A program made the position numbers and the translations under genes. Shown here piece after piece: positions 23,346 through 34,813 of a DNA stretch of 64,000 bases; position 1 is the first letter of the stretch, and each line of letters begins with the position of its first letter. Below the pieces are notes generated by a model. That model saw only the letters and a program-made list of their open reading frames with translations. It searched no databases and was not told where the DNA came from. Source of the stretch: Tillandsia leiboldiana (Eukaryota; Streptophyta; Magnoliopsida; Poales; Bromeliaceae); the NCBI GenBank assembly GCA_029204045.2, contig CM055076.1, positions 24,996,542-25,060,541 on the forward strand, read 5' to 3'.

Positions 23346-24529
23346 GAGATAATTTTATGAGCAATACTCCGGTACTTACTTTTATAACTAATAAAAAAAA
23401 AATGTATAAATAATAAAAAAAATTTTACCGTTGATTGATAAAAGATAAAACTGTAATTTTATATATTAACATATTAAAAAATAACTTTATAAAAAGAGTA
23501 TTTTCGTAATTAAATATTATAAAATTTAAAGAAAATTTTTAATTAAAATACCTTCCATAAATTTAGCCTTTAATTTTGCACTAATTTAAAAATTTTATTT
23601 AAAAAATTTTTGAATTATAATTTACGCATTAAATTCACAATCTTGGCTGTAGATTTTGATCTAGAAGTTGAGAGAATTTTATTTATTATCAAAAGCTTAA
23701 ATTTGGTTTGTTTGTTTTTTCTATTTACCTCTTCAACCAGAGTACTAGGATCATTTGCTAGAACTTGAACATGTAGATGTGTAAAAGATCTTATTTCGTA
23801 TGTTTATTCTAATTTTTGTTTTAATAATAAACTAAATATTTTTTACTAATTCGGTTTTTTAATTTTCATTTCAATCCAATCCATTTCAATGATTACCAAA
23901 AATATTTTTATATCTTAACAGTAATTTTTTAAAATTTATAATTTCTATACATAAAATTTTTAAATACTATAAATCAAATATATATTAAATTTTATTTTAT
24001 TTTTAAAATATTAATTATTAAATATTATTTATAATTTTTATATATATAGAAGCACACCATGTGCAGGCAAGACATAAAAGTATAATATGTTGTATAATTC
24101 GAGCAAAAAATTATAACGAATTTAAATTCGAGAACTAAAATGCCGCGCATCTTATTGTTTGAGGACCAAATGTGTAATTTATTCTAAAAAAAAAAAGATA
24201 AAATTATATAGCAACATAATAAAACTTTTCAAATGCAAAATGACAAAATATAAATTTGTCAAACTTTTCAGACACAGAATCCCGAAGCATAAATATTTCA
24301 GAATTTTAAAATTTAAGAATAATATCTAATATGACATTCAAAATTTTAAAATATCTTATTTATTTCTAAATAATCAAAATATTTTTATTGATTTTATATA
24401 TATTTTTCAAATATCCTTATTTTTACTAGGATTTACTACTTAGCGTAGATTTTTAAAAAATATTTTTGATAATTTTATAATAAATTTAAAATTTTTAAAT
24501 ATTAATAAAATATAAATAATCAAAAAGAT
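23346..24529. other. AT-rich spacer with leader and R-unit fragments
   Basis: Contains a further scrap of leader ('gattttgatctag', 'ttatttattatcaaaagctt' near 23650-23700) and a partial R unit (24070-24310). No gene signal. Confidence 0.55.
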
Positions 24530-24600
24530 CCACAATAATTCATCATGGCCCACTACAATTCTCATTTTTCACACATCCTCATCCCTGACTCCTCAATACC
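24530..24600 (+). repeat. NLR leader module C, first piece
   Basis: 'aattcatcatggcccact' followed by 'tcctcatccctgactcctca' is the beginning of a third module. It is broken here by AT-rich inserted sequence and resumes at 25570. Confidence 0.7.
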
Positions 24601-25569
24601 TTGGATAAAAGAGTCCCTCGGATAAAAGAGAACTAGTTATTACATATATAAGTATAAATTTAGAAATAAATCATGAAACTATTGTATAAATATATTTGGT
24701 TTGATATTAGATTAGTATCGGTATAAAAAAATTTATGTATGATATAATAATGAGAAATAAAAAAAACAGAGAGTAGTAGTTATATGAAATAACGAAATTA
24801 TCCTCAACCATAATGATTTTTTTAAACAAATAAAAATTTTAATTACTGGTATGATTTTAAATATTTAATTTAAGATATTTATTAAAAAAAATTATTAAAA
24901 TTTATATTTTACTTGTATATAAAAAAATTATTAAAAAAATTTAAAATTTTGAAACTTTATAAATTTTTAAAAATTTAAATTTTTGTATATAAAAATTGGT
25001 ATAAATTTTAAAATTTTAAAAAATTTTAAAATTTTAAATTTATTAAAAATTAAAGTTAAAAATTAAAAAATTTGTATAAATTTTAAAATTTTAAAATTAA
25101 TAAATTTTAAAATTTTATAAATTTTAAATTTATTAAAAATTAAAGTTAAAAAATTTAAAAGTTATAAAATTTAAAAATTCTCTAAAGTTAAAAATGTATA
25201 AATATTAAAAAATTTAATTTTAATTGTCTAAAATTACAAAAGTGGGATCAAAAATTTTAATTTTCAAATTTATATAAATTTAAAAATTTTATAAAAATTT
25301 GTATAAATTTTAAAATTTTAAAATTAATACATTTTTGAAAAAAAATTAATTTTATTTTAAATTTTTAGTTTTATTAAAAAGTAAAATTAAAAATTTAAAA
25401 ATTTAAAAAAATTTTAAAATTTTAAATTTTAAATTTTAAATTTTATAAATTTAAATATTTTAAAATTCAAATTTTTTTAATTAAAAAAAAAAAAAACAAA
25501 CAAACAAACAAACATATGGGTGGAACAAGGAACAAAGTGTTCCCCCTTATTCCCCCATTGTACCCAAAC
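24601..25569. repeat. AT-rich inserted block in leader C
   Basis: Almost pure A/T sequence made of 'aaattttaaaattt' words, bounded by 'ggataaaagag' on the left and 'cccaaaccaaacag' on the right. The core matches the reverse complement of 62570-63080 (for example 'gtgggatcaaaaattttaat' at 25241 against 'aagatttttgctcccac' near 62800). The same kind of insert is thus present in the paralogous position in opposite orientation. Confidence 0.6.
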
Positions 25570-25680
25570 CAAACAGCCCAAGAGCTTTTTAATTTGGATG
25601 CAGTATTTTTTCTGGTTAAATTTGACATTATTTTGGAGCAGCTACCTCTTCAATCTCCTTTTTGGGTTTGTGGTTAGTTG
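25570..25680 (+). repeat. NLR leader module C, second piece
   Basis: 'agagctttttaatttggatg', 'tttggagcagctacctcttc' and 'ttttgggtttgtggttagttg'. A likely 5'-UTR exon 1 ends at 25672, with donor GTTAGT at 25673. The solo LTR is inserted eight bases further on. Confidence 0.75.
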
Positions 25681-26978
25681 TGTAGGGTTTAAGATAATAT
25701 GGATCTAAATAGGGGAAAAAATACGTAGACGGGGGTGAATAGGTGTAAACAATAAACACTCAAAAATTTTGCGTAATAAAACCCAATGCGGAAAAATAAA
25801 TAACACGCAGAGATTTTACGTGAAAAACTCCATCACAGGAGTAAAAAATCACCGGACCGATAACACGGTGAAATCAACTAAGATTAAACACGTACAAAGG
25901 TGATATACCGTACTCACACACGACTCATCCTTTTTCCATACGCTCCGAGTTGATCTTCTCCGCTCGCTCCGCAACGCGCCTCGAATCCACGATTTGCGTC
26001 CAACGCCGAATCCACGGCGTCCAACGTCGAGTCCACGACGTCTGACCGAATCCACGGTCTCCACCAGGTAGTACGTCTCGATCACACGAACGTACCTCGC
26101 TCTGAATCCAGGAGAGCGGTAGCACCTTGAATCCACAAGGCCACGCGAATCCACGTGCCGATTTTGGGGAAAATCGTTGTTTTGTTGGTGGTGAAAATCC
26201 GCCGAATACTTAGATCAAAGATAGATCGGAAATACCATCTAAGTATTCATTAATTTGATTCTACTCAAAATCTGAGTATGAAAACCTAGAATCAAATTAA
26301 TTCATATAGATGAAGAAACATAGAATTAAATCTAGTTATTTTCCTTTCTTCTCTATATGTGGATTTATAAGTTTTTCTCCGTTAATTTTTCTCGTTCATT
26401 TACGGAATCAAAAAACTTATTGTGGATTACCCTAAAAGATAGAATTAGGGTTTACTTATAGGTTAGAAACCATTGGAAGAGGATAAGAATCAAAAACTGA
26501 CTGTAACAGAATTTTACCCGCACGACGGTCCGGACTGGAATTGGGTTGATCTGGACTGTCGTTGTTTTTCAGAGAATTCCTGAAAAAACAAGGTTCGGGG
26601 TCCGGACTGAAATACCTACGGTCCGGACTGTTCATGCGATTTCTGCAAAATCCACGTTCCGAGTCCGGACTGAACCAGGGGTGTTCCGGACTGGATTTGC
26701 GCATGAAACAACCTACGTTCGGGGTCCGGACTGTAGTATCCTGATCCGGATCCTGAACTTATAACAGTCCAGTTTCTTGATTTTTATGCGATTAAAAATC
26801 CATCCAAGTGTTTCTACACAATAAGAAGTATTCGGATCACCAAGATTATTTAGTTAAACATACCTGATCCTTTTGAATTCTTCTTTCTTGAGATTGAGGT
26901 AGATGATCCAAACAACTTCATCTTCAATCTTCAAGACTTAACAATTTCACGAAATACGCCAAAACAAATTCCTTAACA
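25681..26978. mobile_element. Solo LTR, 1298 bp, inserted in NLR leader
   Basis: It starts TGTAGGGTTT and ends TTAACA, flanked by perfect 5-base direct repeats AGTTG (25676-25680 and 26979-26983). The uninterrupted sequence is seen in modules A and C' ('gtggttagttgtgcttct'), which proves the insertion. There is no second LTR or internal domain. The 'gggggtgaataggtgtaaac' segment near the left end is, as far as I recall, typical of Copia LTRs of the SIRE/Maximus type in monocots; that assignment is an inference. Absent from the paralogous site at about 63180. Confidence 0.9.
26520..26750. repeat. Dispersed GGTCCGGACTG motif inside solo LTR
   Basis: The near-palindromic word TCCGGACTG occurs six times in about 210 bases at irregular spacing (near 26529, 26599, 26620, 26663, 26685 and 26726). 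These could be protein-binding or structural repeats of the LTR U3 region; the function is unknown. Confidence 0.75.
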
Positions 26979-27870
26979 AGTTGTGCTTCTTCTAGCTACT
27001 TATTCTTTTTAATTAATTTTTAAGTCCCAAAGGTTCTTTTTTAAAAAAAAATTATTTTCTTTGCTATCAACTAGTTGATTCTGTAAGGTACAGAGAGTAT
27101 AGTATGTCTTTGTTGATTAATTTATTGTTTGGATTCACATGATTCTTGGAAATAAGATAACAAGAGATAATAATTGAGGTAGTATAATTTGGCCTTATAT
27201 AGGACTTTCACTTTATTGTTAATGATCGAGCATCTAAATCAATGATCAATACTATCAAAGATAATTAAAGATACATAAACTAAAAAAAGTTCTATAATTT
27301 TAAAATTTTATTTTCTGGCTCCCTTCTAAAAATTAGCAATCTTGATCAATATGAATGGTCAAAATTAGCAACCTTCTAATAATAAAATTTTAAAAAATCT
27401 TAAATTCACAATCTTGGTTGTAGGTTTTTATCTAGATAGTTGAGAGAATTTTATTTATTATCAAAAGCTTAAATTTAGTTTGTTTGACTTTTCTGTTTAC
27501 CTCTTCAACCAGTGTACTGGCACAATTTGCTAGATTTTTAACATATAGATAAGTAAAAGATCTTATGTCTTTAATAGATTACTATTAAATTAATCTTTTG
27601 GAAAACAAGATCAGCAGCTACGGTAATTTCTTAGTTATAGACCATAAATACCATCGAAGAAATGTACAAACTACAATATTGTTTCAGGTTTTATCCTAAT
27701 AATTTGTTAAACTAATTTTTAAACCAGTTATTGCTTTTTGTTATTACAGACTACAATATCATTACGGGTGTTTCTTCTTTTTAACTAAAAATTCTAATAA
27801 ATATTTGTTCAGTGCACTACCAAAATATTTCTGTTGAGATAATTATATGTTCTTTACGAAAGTTAGAATT
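26979..27870 (+). repeat. NLR leader module C, third piece
   Basis: The module resumes after the solo LTR with 'gttgtgcttcttctagctac' and runs to 'gataattatatgttcttta'. It is the only copy in the window that is followed by a coding region. Confidence 0.85.
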
Positions 27871-27972
27871 ATAAGTGTGTCAAAAAATAATCATTTTTGC
27901 TAGTGGTGCATTCGAAGAGACACGATAATTTGAAAAGATTGTTTATTTTAGGCTCACTTGGAACAAAGCACC
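27871..27972 (+). promoter_or_regulatory. End of NLR 5' leader: intron acceptor and start context
   Basis: TTGTTTATTTTAG ends at 27951 and is a plausible 3' splice site for the leader intron that begins at 25673. The exon from 27952 gives a 21-base untranslated stretch and then CACCATGG, a strong plant start context. Splicing is inferred. Confidence 0.55.
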
Positions 27973-30744
27973 ATGGCGGGTGCTGTGGTAAGCTCATTAG
28001 TCCTGAAGATCGGTGCTATCTTAGCTGATGAAGCAACTAAATCAGTAATAGCAATGAAAGAATTCATGAAGGATATGAGTGAGATTAAGGTTGAGTTTGA
28101 GAGACAGCAATACTTCCTACGGACTGTAGAAAGGCAAAAAGAGAAGGATGCTAATGAAAAAATCTTTATTAAACAAATAAGAGAGTTGGCTTTCGACATT
28201 GAGGATATTATAGATGAGTTCACATACAAGCTGGGCGAGGAGCAAGGAGAGGTTCTACACACATTAATCAAGAGGTGCATAAATATAATAACCTGGTGTC
28301 ACCTTAGCAAGAGGCTTAAAGAGATCAAAATTAAACTCCAAAGAACCATGGAGAGTAGGGACCGGTATGCTATAAAGGGAATGGAAAATGAAGCAAAACC
28401 TCTAATAGCTGTTGGCAGTAGTGAGAGCCATGCAGTAGCGGCACTTTTTTTCAAGGAGGATGATATCGTGGGTGTTGACAAGTACAAGGACTCATTGCTC
28501 AGTTGGTTAGAACCTCCAAAAGATAAGGATGAGCAACAAGAACAACACATGATAATCTCAGTGATGGGGATGGGTGGCCTAGGGAAGACAACTCTCGTAA
28601 CTCATGTATACAATAAAATCAAAGCTAAAGCTACCTTTGATGCTTGTGCCTGGGTTTATGTATCTCAGAGTTACGAGAGTTGTGATTTGCTTAGAAAGAT
28701 CTTAAAAGAGTTTTACAAGGAAGATCGTGAGAAAAGAGAAGCACCTAACAACATTGATACCATGGATTACAGAAGCTTGATTGAGAATATTCACACTTAC
28801 TTGCAAAGCAAAAAGTATATACTCATTCTGGATGATGTTTGGAGTACGGATGTAATGGGCATGATAAAACTTGCACTTCAGAATAGTAATTGCAAGAGTA
28901 GAATAATTCTCACAACAAGGAAAAGCGATGTAGCACGATTAGCTAACGAGCACCGTATGTTTGAGCTAGAGCCACTAAAAGCAAATCATTCGTTGGATTT
29001 GTTTTGTAAAAATGCATTTTGGAATAGTGCAAACAGGATTTGCCCACCGCTGTTAGAACAATGTGCTAAAAAAATCGTCGATAAGTGTGGTGGCTTGCCA
29101 CTTGCTATCGTATCTATAGGCCGTCTCTTATCATTTCAAGAGCAAACTAATTCTGAATGGGAGAAGGTTTACAAAGAACTTGAGCGGTATCTAACCAACA
29201 ACGCATCGAAACTCCATGAAGAAGTATATGACATTTTGAAACTTAGTTTGGACGATCTTCCCCATAACCAAAGAAATTGCTTCTTATATTGTTCTTGTTT
29301 TCCAGAAGATTATGAAATTGAAAGTGAGAGGCTCATATGGCTTTTGGTGGCTGAAGGGTTCATTGAAGAAAGATCAGAAAGAACGATAGAGGATGTGGCC
29401 GAGGACTACATTAAGGATCTTGTTCATCGGTGTCTACTACAAGTGGCAAAGAGGGACGAAATCAGAAGAGTTTGTTCATATCGAATGCATGACGTCATTC
29501 GAGTCCTCGCTCTTTCTCAGTCAAAGGAGGAAAGTTTCTGCATGGTTTACGAGCATTCAAGGACAATCTTGCACAAAGCACGCCGCTTGTCAATCCTAAG
29601 TAGTATGACTGAACAATGTCCTGAAGGCAAATCTCAGTTGCGTTCAATACTTGTTTTCAACAATTCCATGAGCTCTGATTTACTAAAGTCGGCCTTAAGA
29701 TCATCAAAATTGTTACGTGTCTTGGAACTAAAAGGAGCGCAGATCGAGAAACTACCGAGTGAGATATGTAACCTATTCAACCTGCATTATCTTGGCTTGC
29801 AAGGCACAGATATTGAGGAGCTTCCAAGATCAATTGGAAAGCTACAAAATCTGCAAATATTAGATATATATAGAACTGAAATAAATAAACTGCCAAAGGG
29901 AATAACAAAGCTTCAAAAGTTGAGACATCTATTTTTACCCTCTTTTCCTAGCTGCGAGGCACCTGCGGAAATATGGCGCTTGAAGGGCTTGCAGACTTTA
30001 CAATATATTAAAGCAACTACGGAGATTGTGCAGAATTTAGAAGCTTTGACAGAGTTGCGAACATTTAAGATAACCGATGTAAGAACCCATCACTGTGCAG
30101 ACTTGTGGAACAGTATCACAAAGATGAACCATCTTAGCGATTTAAGTGTCACAAGTGAAAATGGGAATGAATTACAGCAGTTGGACACCCTGCGCCTACC
30201 TCTACCAATTCAAAACTTAGACCTGGATGGTAAATTAGACAAAAACTCACTCCCTAAGCTTGCCACGTCCTTTGAGTCTCTAACAAACCTAACCACATTA
30301 GATCTTTTTGACTCAAAATTGGATGAAGATACATTTCCTTACCTGCAAGCACTACCCGCGTTGATGCTTCTTCAGCTTTTTGGGGCATATGATGGCACGA
30401 AGTTGCACTTCCAAGCAACATCATTCCCGAAGCTAGAGAAATTGATTATATCAGAAGCCTGGAAGCTCAGTCAGGTAGAAATAGAAAGAGGAGCAATGCC
30501 AAGCCTGAATGTGCTTCACCTATTCAATTGCCCAGAGCTAAGGGAGTTGCCCCACGGCATCGAATACCTTACCACCCTTCAGGATTTATTCATTAGCTAT
30601 CCAGCAGAGGAGCTTAGTGAGAGGCTTCTTGGAGAAGGAGAAGGCGACCACAACAATGATTGCCGCGCAAGGGTTCGCCACATCCCCAATTTTACTATTC
30701 GTTTCAAACGAGACGGCGAGTATGTCACAAAGAGGATTCAATGA
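27973..30744 (+). CDS. CC-NB-ARC-LRR disease resistance protein, RPM1-like
   Basis: Intracellular immune receptor of the CNL class, 923 residues in one uninterrupted exon. The start is the ATG at 27973 in CACCATGG context; the frame upstream has no other ATG. An Rx-type coiled coil (about 1-150) carries the EDVID-like FDIEDIIDEF (74-83). The NB-ARC domain shows the P-loop GMGGLGKTT (199-207), FDACAWVYVSQSY (RNBS-A), kinase-2 LILDDVW (284-290), SRIILTTR (RNBS-B), CGGLPLA (372-378), a CFLYCSCFPEDYEIE block (RNBS-D) and MHDV (505-508). All key nucleotide-binding residues are present, so it should bind nucleotide. Leucine-rich repeats run from about 560 to 880, for example LRVLELKGAQIEKLP and LHYLGLQGTDIEELP. 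The length is normal for the family. An orphan 3' end of a paralogue lies at 34814. The pathogen or effector recognised cannot be read from sequence. Confidence 0.95.
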   Translation: MAGAVVSSLVLKIGAILADEATKSVIAMKEFMKDMSEIKVEFERQQYFLRTVERQKEKDANEKIFIKQIRELAFDIEDIIDEFTYKLGEEQGEVLHTLIKRCINIITWCHLSKRLKEIKIKLQRTMESRDRYAIKGMENEAKPLIAVGSSESHAVAALFFKEDDIVGVDKYKDSLLSWLEPPKDKDEQQEQHMIISVMGMGGLGKTTLVTHVYNKIKAKATFDACAWVYVSQSYESCDLLRKILKEFYKEDREKREAPNNIDTMDYRSLIENIHTYLQSKKYILILDDVWSTDVMGMIKLALQNSNCKSRIILTTRKSDVARLANEHRMFELEPLKANHSLDLFCKNAFWNSANRICPPLLEQCAKKIVDKCGGLPLAIVSIGRLLSFQEQTNSEWEKVYKELERYLTNNASKLHEEVYDILKLSLDDLPHNQRNCFLYCSCFPEDYEIESERLIWLLVAEGFIEERSERTIEDVAEDYIKDLVHRCLLQVAKRDEIRRVCSYRMHDVIRVLALSQSKEESFCMVYEHSRTILHKARRLSILSSMTEQCPEGKSQLRSILVFNNSMSSDLLKSALRSSKLLRVLELKGAQIEKLPSEICNLFNLHYLGLQGTDIEELPRSIGKLQNLQILDIYRTEINKLPKGITKLQKLRHLFLPSFPSCEAPAEIWRLKGLQTLQYIKATTEIVQNLEALTELRTFKITDVRTHHCADLWNSITKMNHLSDLSVTSENGNELQQLDTLRLPLPIQNLDLDGKLDKNSLPKLATSFESLTNLTTLDLFDSKLDEDTFPYLQALPALMLLQLFGAYDGTKLHFQATSFPKLEKLIISEAWKLSQVEIERGAMPSLNVLHLFNCPELRELPHGIEYLTTLQDLFISYPAEELSERLLGEGEGDHNNDCRARVRHIPNFTIRFKRDGEYVTKRIQ

Positions 30745-31580
30745 TTCCACATCATGTAGCTGAATTTGGGTGCTTTTTGCAAGGTACCGAGCTTGATGCT
30801 TCCATATTTTCCACCACAGATATTCTAAACAATCTGGAAAATTGAAAATGATGATTAGGATGCAAATGTTATCTTGTCTGTATATTTTATTTTATTTTTA
30901 ATATATATATATATATAAAAGGAAGCATCAAATAGAGTTGGTGTCTTCAGAAGAATCGCTACTCTCTAGTATTATGTATTTGTATGATGCTTTGTACCCT
31001 CTAAAATTTTATTTATTTAAAAGATTTTTAAAAAAAATTGAAGAAAAAGCTTTCGCATAGTGTGTGGAAGGATAAAAGCAAATATCAGTTTAGGGATAAT
31101 ATTTAATATATATCTTTCAAAACTTTAAAAATATTTAATATATTTTTGTTTGATCAAAATATTTTTATTGATTTTGAAAAATTCCTTCAAATATTTTCAA
31201 ATTCCTAGGATTTACTAATAAAAATTAGGGTTTAAAAGGGCAATTTGATAATTTCAAAATAAATTTAAAAATTTTAAATAGTAATGAGGAATCGTCATTT
31301 CATAATTATATAGAGTTAATTCTAAACAAGTAGAACTTGATATAACAAGCTAAGAATAAAATAAATAGAAGAGGTAGTTTCACATAAAATTATTGTCTAG
31401 CAGTTTAGTGAGAAAACCTATGATTAAATTTTGATTTTAATTTATAATTATCTAAATAAAAAATTAAATTCTAATTTAATTAGGATAAAATAAATTTTAT
31501 ATTTATTAAAAACTAAATAGAGTTTAATTAAAAATCTAATTGGAATATGAATTCTAATTAGACTCTACATTGGAGCCATG
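30745..31580 (+). repeat. NLR 3' flank / UTR, duplicated
   Basis: It matches 34967-35784 closely at first ('gattccacatcatgtag', 'gatgcttccatattttc', 'aagaaaaagctttcgcata') and more loosely later. It includes a short TA tract (30900-30916) and several possible plant poly(A) regions. No additional gene. Confidence 0.8.
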
Positions 31581-32300
31581 CATTATATTTGAGATGTACG
31601 GCCAAAGGAAAGAATTAATTAAGCTCTCATTTTGGCGCGATGGCGCATTCCAGTGAGTAAGAGAGAGCTGATCCTTTTTGTTGGTGTTGCCATGTTGTAG
31701 AACAAGTAATTCACTCTTATTTTAATTTTTAAATATATTGGTTATTTAGTTTGTAAATTTTTTATTTTTATTGTTCTAAATTTTTATTTTCGCTACCCTT
31801 TAATTTTAACTGTTAAAATCTCTTGTACAGACGGGGTGTTGCTGTGTTTTCGAATCTATTGTACAGACAGGGTGTTGCCGTGTTTTCGAATTTCGACGTC
31901 ATAGATGTATACGAAGTTTGAGACTTTTGAAAGATATAATTTTGTATTTTATTTTTGACATTAATAATATCTTTTGCTTCGTCATTGCTTGTAAATTTAA
32001 ATTACGTACATTTTTTAATATACTTTTTTTTTCTTCTATATTAAGTTTTCTTTGGATCTATTTTTTGCCGAGCAGAAAATAAGGAAAAGAGTAAACATGC
32101 CAAAAAAACAGAGTACTCAGACGAGTTGAGAATTAATGAGCTGGGCACGCAACAACATATGTACATGCTCGTTAGGATTTCTACGGCAAAAGCGCAGAAG
32201 AAGGTAAATGATGGACCCCCCTTTCTCTAGCAGATTGCCTGCCGAATATGGCCACTGTCTGTCCACGACAATTCCCTTTCGGCCAGAATATCTGTTTTAT
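31581..32300. repeat. Diverged copy of spacer block D
   Basis: 'ccatgcattatatttgagatgt' followed by 'gtgttttcgaat' and 'gagacttttgaaagatataa' parallels 6716-7050 and 35785-36130. Within it a unit of about 37 bases ('ttgtacagac.gggtgttgc') occurs twice (about 31822-31895). No gene. Confidence 0.6.
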
Positions 32301-32825
32301 TATTGAATCATTTACAAAGATGAAACAACAGAATTGATCTGCACCATCAAATATAATCTAAGATTATTTGAAGCATAATACAGATTTTTCTGAAACCAGC
32401 ACCTCCTTTCTTTCGCCAATCAAATTTGTCACCCCTCAACTTCACCCTGCTCGATTGTTTAATACATCAAGCAGACCCACCACAAACCACAATTTGTTTT
32501 CGACTGCAAAAAATGCATCATATTGCAAACTACATTTTTGCAAATCAGTACCTATATAGCATAGGATTTTTGTAATTAAATAGGTATAACCCTGTTTCCT
32601 GACGGGAAAGAGATAGAAAAGAAAGTTCTAGTTGTTGGTGGAATGCACTGTGCCAGTCCAACATTGATAACCGCAAAGAAGGAAAAGGGGAACAACAGAC
32701 AAAAATTTAGAAAATTTCAGCAGAAAATATTATATCTATCATAACAATACATGTCGATGACAAGAACTAGCATTTGCAAAAGTAAAAGATACATCACAGT
32801 AATTAGGGATGTCTCCCTTTTGACT

Positions 32826-33850
32826 CTAATGGCCCATGTTAGGAGGCAGCGGTGGCGGTGGGCGAGCCCCTTGGCCTTGAATCTGCTGAGCGCCAGGCTG
32901 GACACCCGGAGTGAAGTTGGACATCCCACCACCAATCGGTGGTGGTGGTATTGGACGAGGCGGGCCATTTGCGATCGGAGGCGGGGGCGGAGGTTGCGAC
33001 CCGCCCATCTGCGGGGCAGGTGGTGGTGGACCCCTAGGAGGGTTCACAAGAGGTGCAGGCGGAAGAGGTACTTGAGGAGGCGGTGGCGGCGGTGGTGGTG
33101 CTTGCGGTGGCGGCGGCCTAGGAGGAACGCCAGGAGCTGCAGTGCCATTTGCCACCGGAGCACCTGCTGCCGATGGCTTATTAGGTTCAGGCGGCTTGAC
33201 CTTGAAATACAGTTGAAGCTGTTGATGATGCAAGAATTCAGACAAGGAACTGGTAGTACTACTAAACTAATCTGCTGCATAGGAGACTGGGAAATTTAAC
33301 AACAAAAATCAAACAGTAAATAGGATCGCCAAGTAAAGCAAACCGTAAACATCTTTAGATCAGGATCCCAGTGTGAAAATTATTATGTACCAAATTGAAA
33401 GTACTATCCGAGACAAACCTTAAAAGCAATGATCTCATATGGTTCGGCCGCAAAGAGAAGATATATACTGGTACCTCTTATCACAAGCTTGAACTCTCTG
33501 TCATAAAAAAGTCCTTGAATCATTCACTTGTAAGTGAAAAGATAAAGAAAAAATAAAGAAAATAATATAATAGGTGAAAAATTGATTAGCCGTAGTAGAC
33601 ATTTGGATTCAGATATTGCCGATTTGTAAAGATTCCCAACTGTTCTTTGAATTCAAAATTTCAGATATTACCTGCTCAAAAGATGACATGAATCGATGCC
33701 TTGGCTTGATGTTGTCTTCAATTTCAGGATACTCAATCTGAATCAGATTTTAAATGGAGTAAACAGAAATGCCTAAAACTGTCAGCTTACTGAATGTAAT
33801 GAAACAAGAGAATAAATTCAGCACATTACCTGAAAGTTTATACTTCGCCC
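32826..33850 (-). pseudogene. SF3A2: Truncated, frameshifted splicing factor 3A subunit 2 copy
   Basis: The minus strand encodes the 3' half of SF3a66/SF3A2, a U2 snRNP component. Exon remnants: 33850-33830 (GRSINFQ), 33737-33672 (IEYPEIEDNIKPRHRFMSSF...), 33497-33419 (...YQY / LLFAAEPYEIIAFK), about 33379-33344 (FSHWDPDLKMFT) and 33218-32826 (LQLYFKVKPPEPNKP plus a proline-rich tail). The third exon has four extra bases (a TA expansion) that break the frame, and the usual segment between AFK and FSHWDPD is unreadable. The N-terminal zinc-finger half is absent. The last exon is open and ends NMGH-stop. Family identity is firm; being a dead partial copy is inferred from the breaks, since SF3A2 is an essential core gene. 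Confidence 0.85.
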
Positions 33851-34560
33851 CTATATAAAACAGTTAATACTAAACAAAAATATACAGAATAAATTCTATC
33901 AATCCATTTCCACAATTAATTTCTGCTGATATCGAAAATAAAATAAGTACTACATTATTAAAAGTCTGAAGTTCAACACAAGATAAATAAAATTGTCCAT
34001 AAAATCAATTTTAATGAAAAAATTACGTAAGGCTAGTATGATAATTTGATATCAGGAACATAATCTTAATTCTTCAATTCTTAGTTGAGCAAACTAAAGC
34101 TATGAATTCCCAATCAGAGAGATGCGAGGACTCTGCCAAGAAGAGACAATAGAGTACACCAGCCTAGTATGCTGGAGCAACTATACTACTACATCTTAAA
34201 GTGAGCTCACAACCCAAAAATACTTGATTAACAATTTACCTTTACTCTTCTTAAAAAAATAAGTTTTATGTAATAAACTAGCAAGAAGATAAAAAATCTC
34301 TTATGTAAAGACAAATACAATAGGAGATTATCTTATATTTGCCTATTATGTTAAATGAGCCTGTGAGGCAGAGAAAACCAAAGATTGAGAGCTATCATCT
34401 GAACTCTTATATGTATCTATGGTGCTTTCTAAGCTTCTTATCGGAGTTAGGAATAATAACGATAATAACCAAGGTAGCAGCACACCCAAACATTGCAGAA
34501 GAGACATCCAAGTTAAAATCTGGTTGAAAATAAATTTTTGTCCTCATAGAGCCTTATCAA
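33851..34560. other. Spacer 5' of the SF3A2 remnant
   Basis: The missing upstream SF3A2 exons are not recognisable here on either strand. A minus-strand stretch near 34440-34520 reads MFGCAATLVIIVIIP, a possible membrane helix, but it is short and unsupported. Confidence 0.4.
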
Positions 34561-34582
34561 ATTGACTTGTGCTCTAACTCAC

Positions 34583-34645
34583 CTCAGGCTCAGGGTATCT
34601 ATCAATTCTTCCAGAATATTTATAAACCATGGATAGTGGAAGATT
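34583..34645 (-). other. Exon-like fragment of unknown origin
   Basis: The minus strand reads YKYSGRIDRYPEPE immediately followed by GTGAGT, a consensus 5' splice site. I do not recognise the peptide. It may be an exon scrap carried with the SF3A2 segment, or chance. Confidence 0.2.
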
Positions 34646-34813
34646 TCATTCATACTACAGGATACATGCATGAACTATCAATGAGAATTGTATTAACCTT
34701 CATTCATATAGCAAAAATATCGCTACATTTTTGCAAATGTTATGTTTCATAAATGACAGATACAGATTATTATATTAGAAATATTACATTTTACTTGTAG
34801 TGTACCTGTTGTA

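Noticed and set aside
27958..27972. Start of the NLR frame at TTG 27958
   Set aside because: The ATG at 27973 in CACCATGG context gives the standard CNL N-terminus (MAGAVVSSLVLKIG); the five upstream codons are leader.
32751..33299. Plus-strand open frame of 182 codons, arginine/tryptophan-rich
   Set aside because: It is the antisense of the proline-rich last SF3A2 exon; GC-rich CCN codons read backwards give RW-rich frames.
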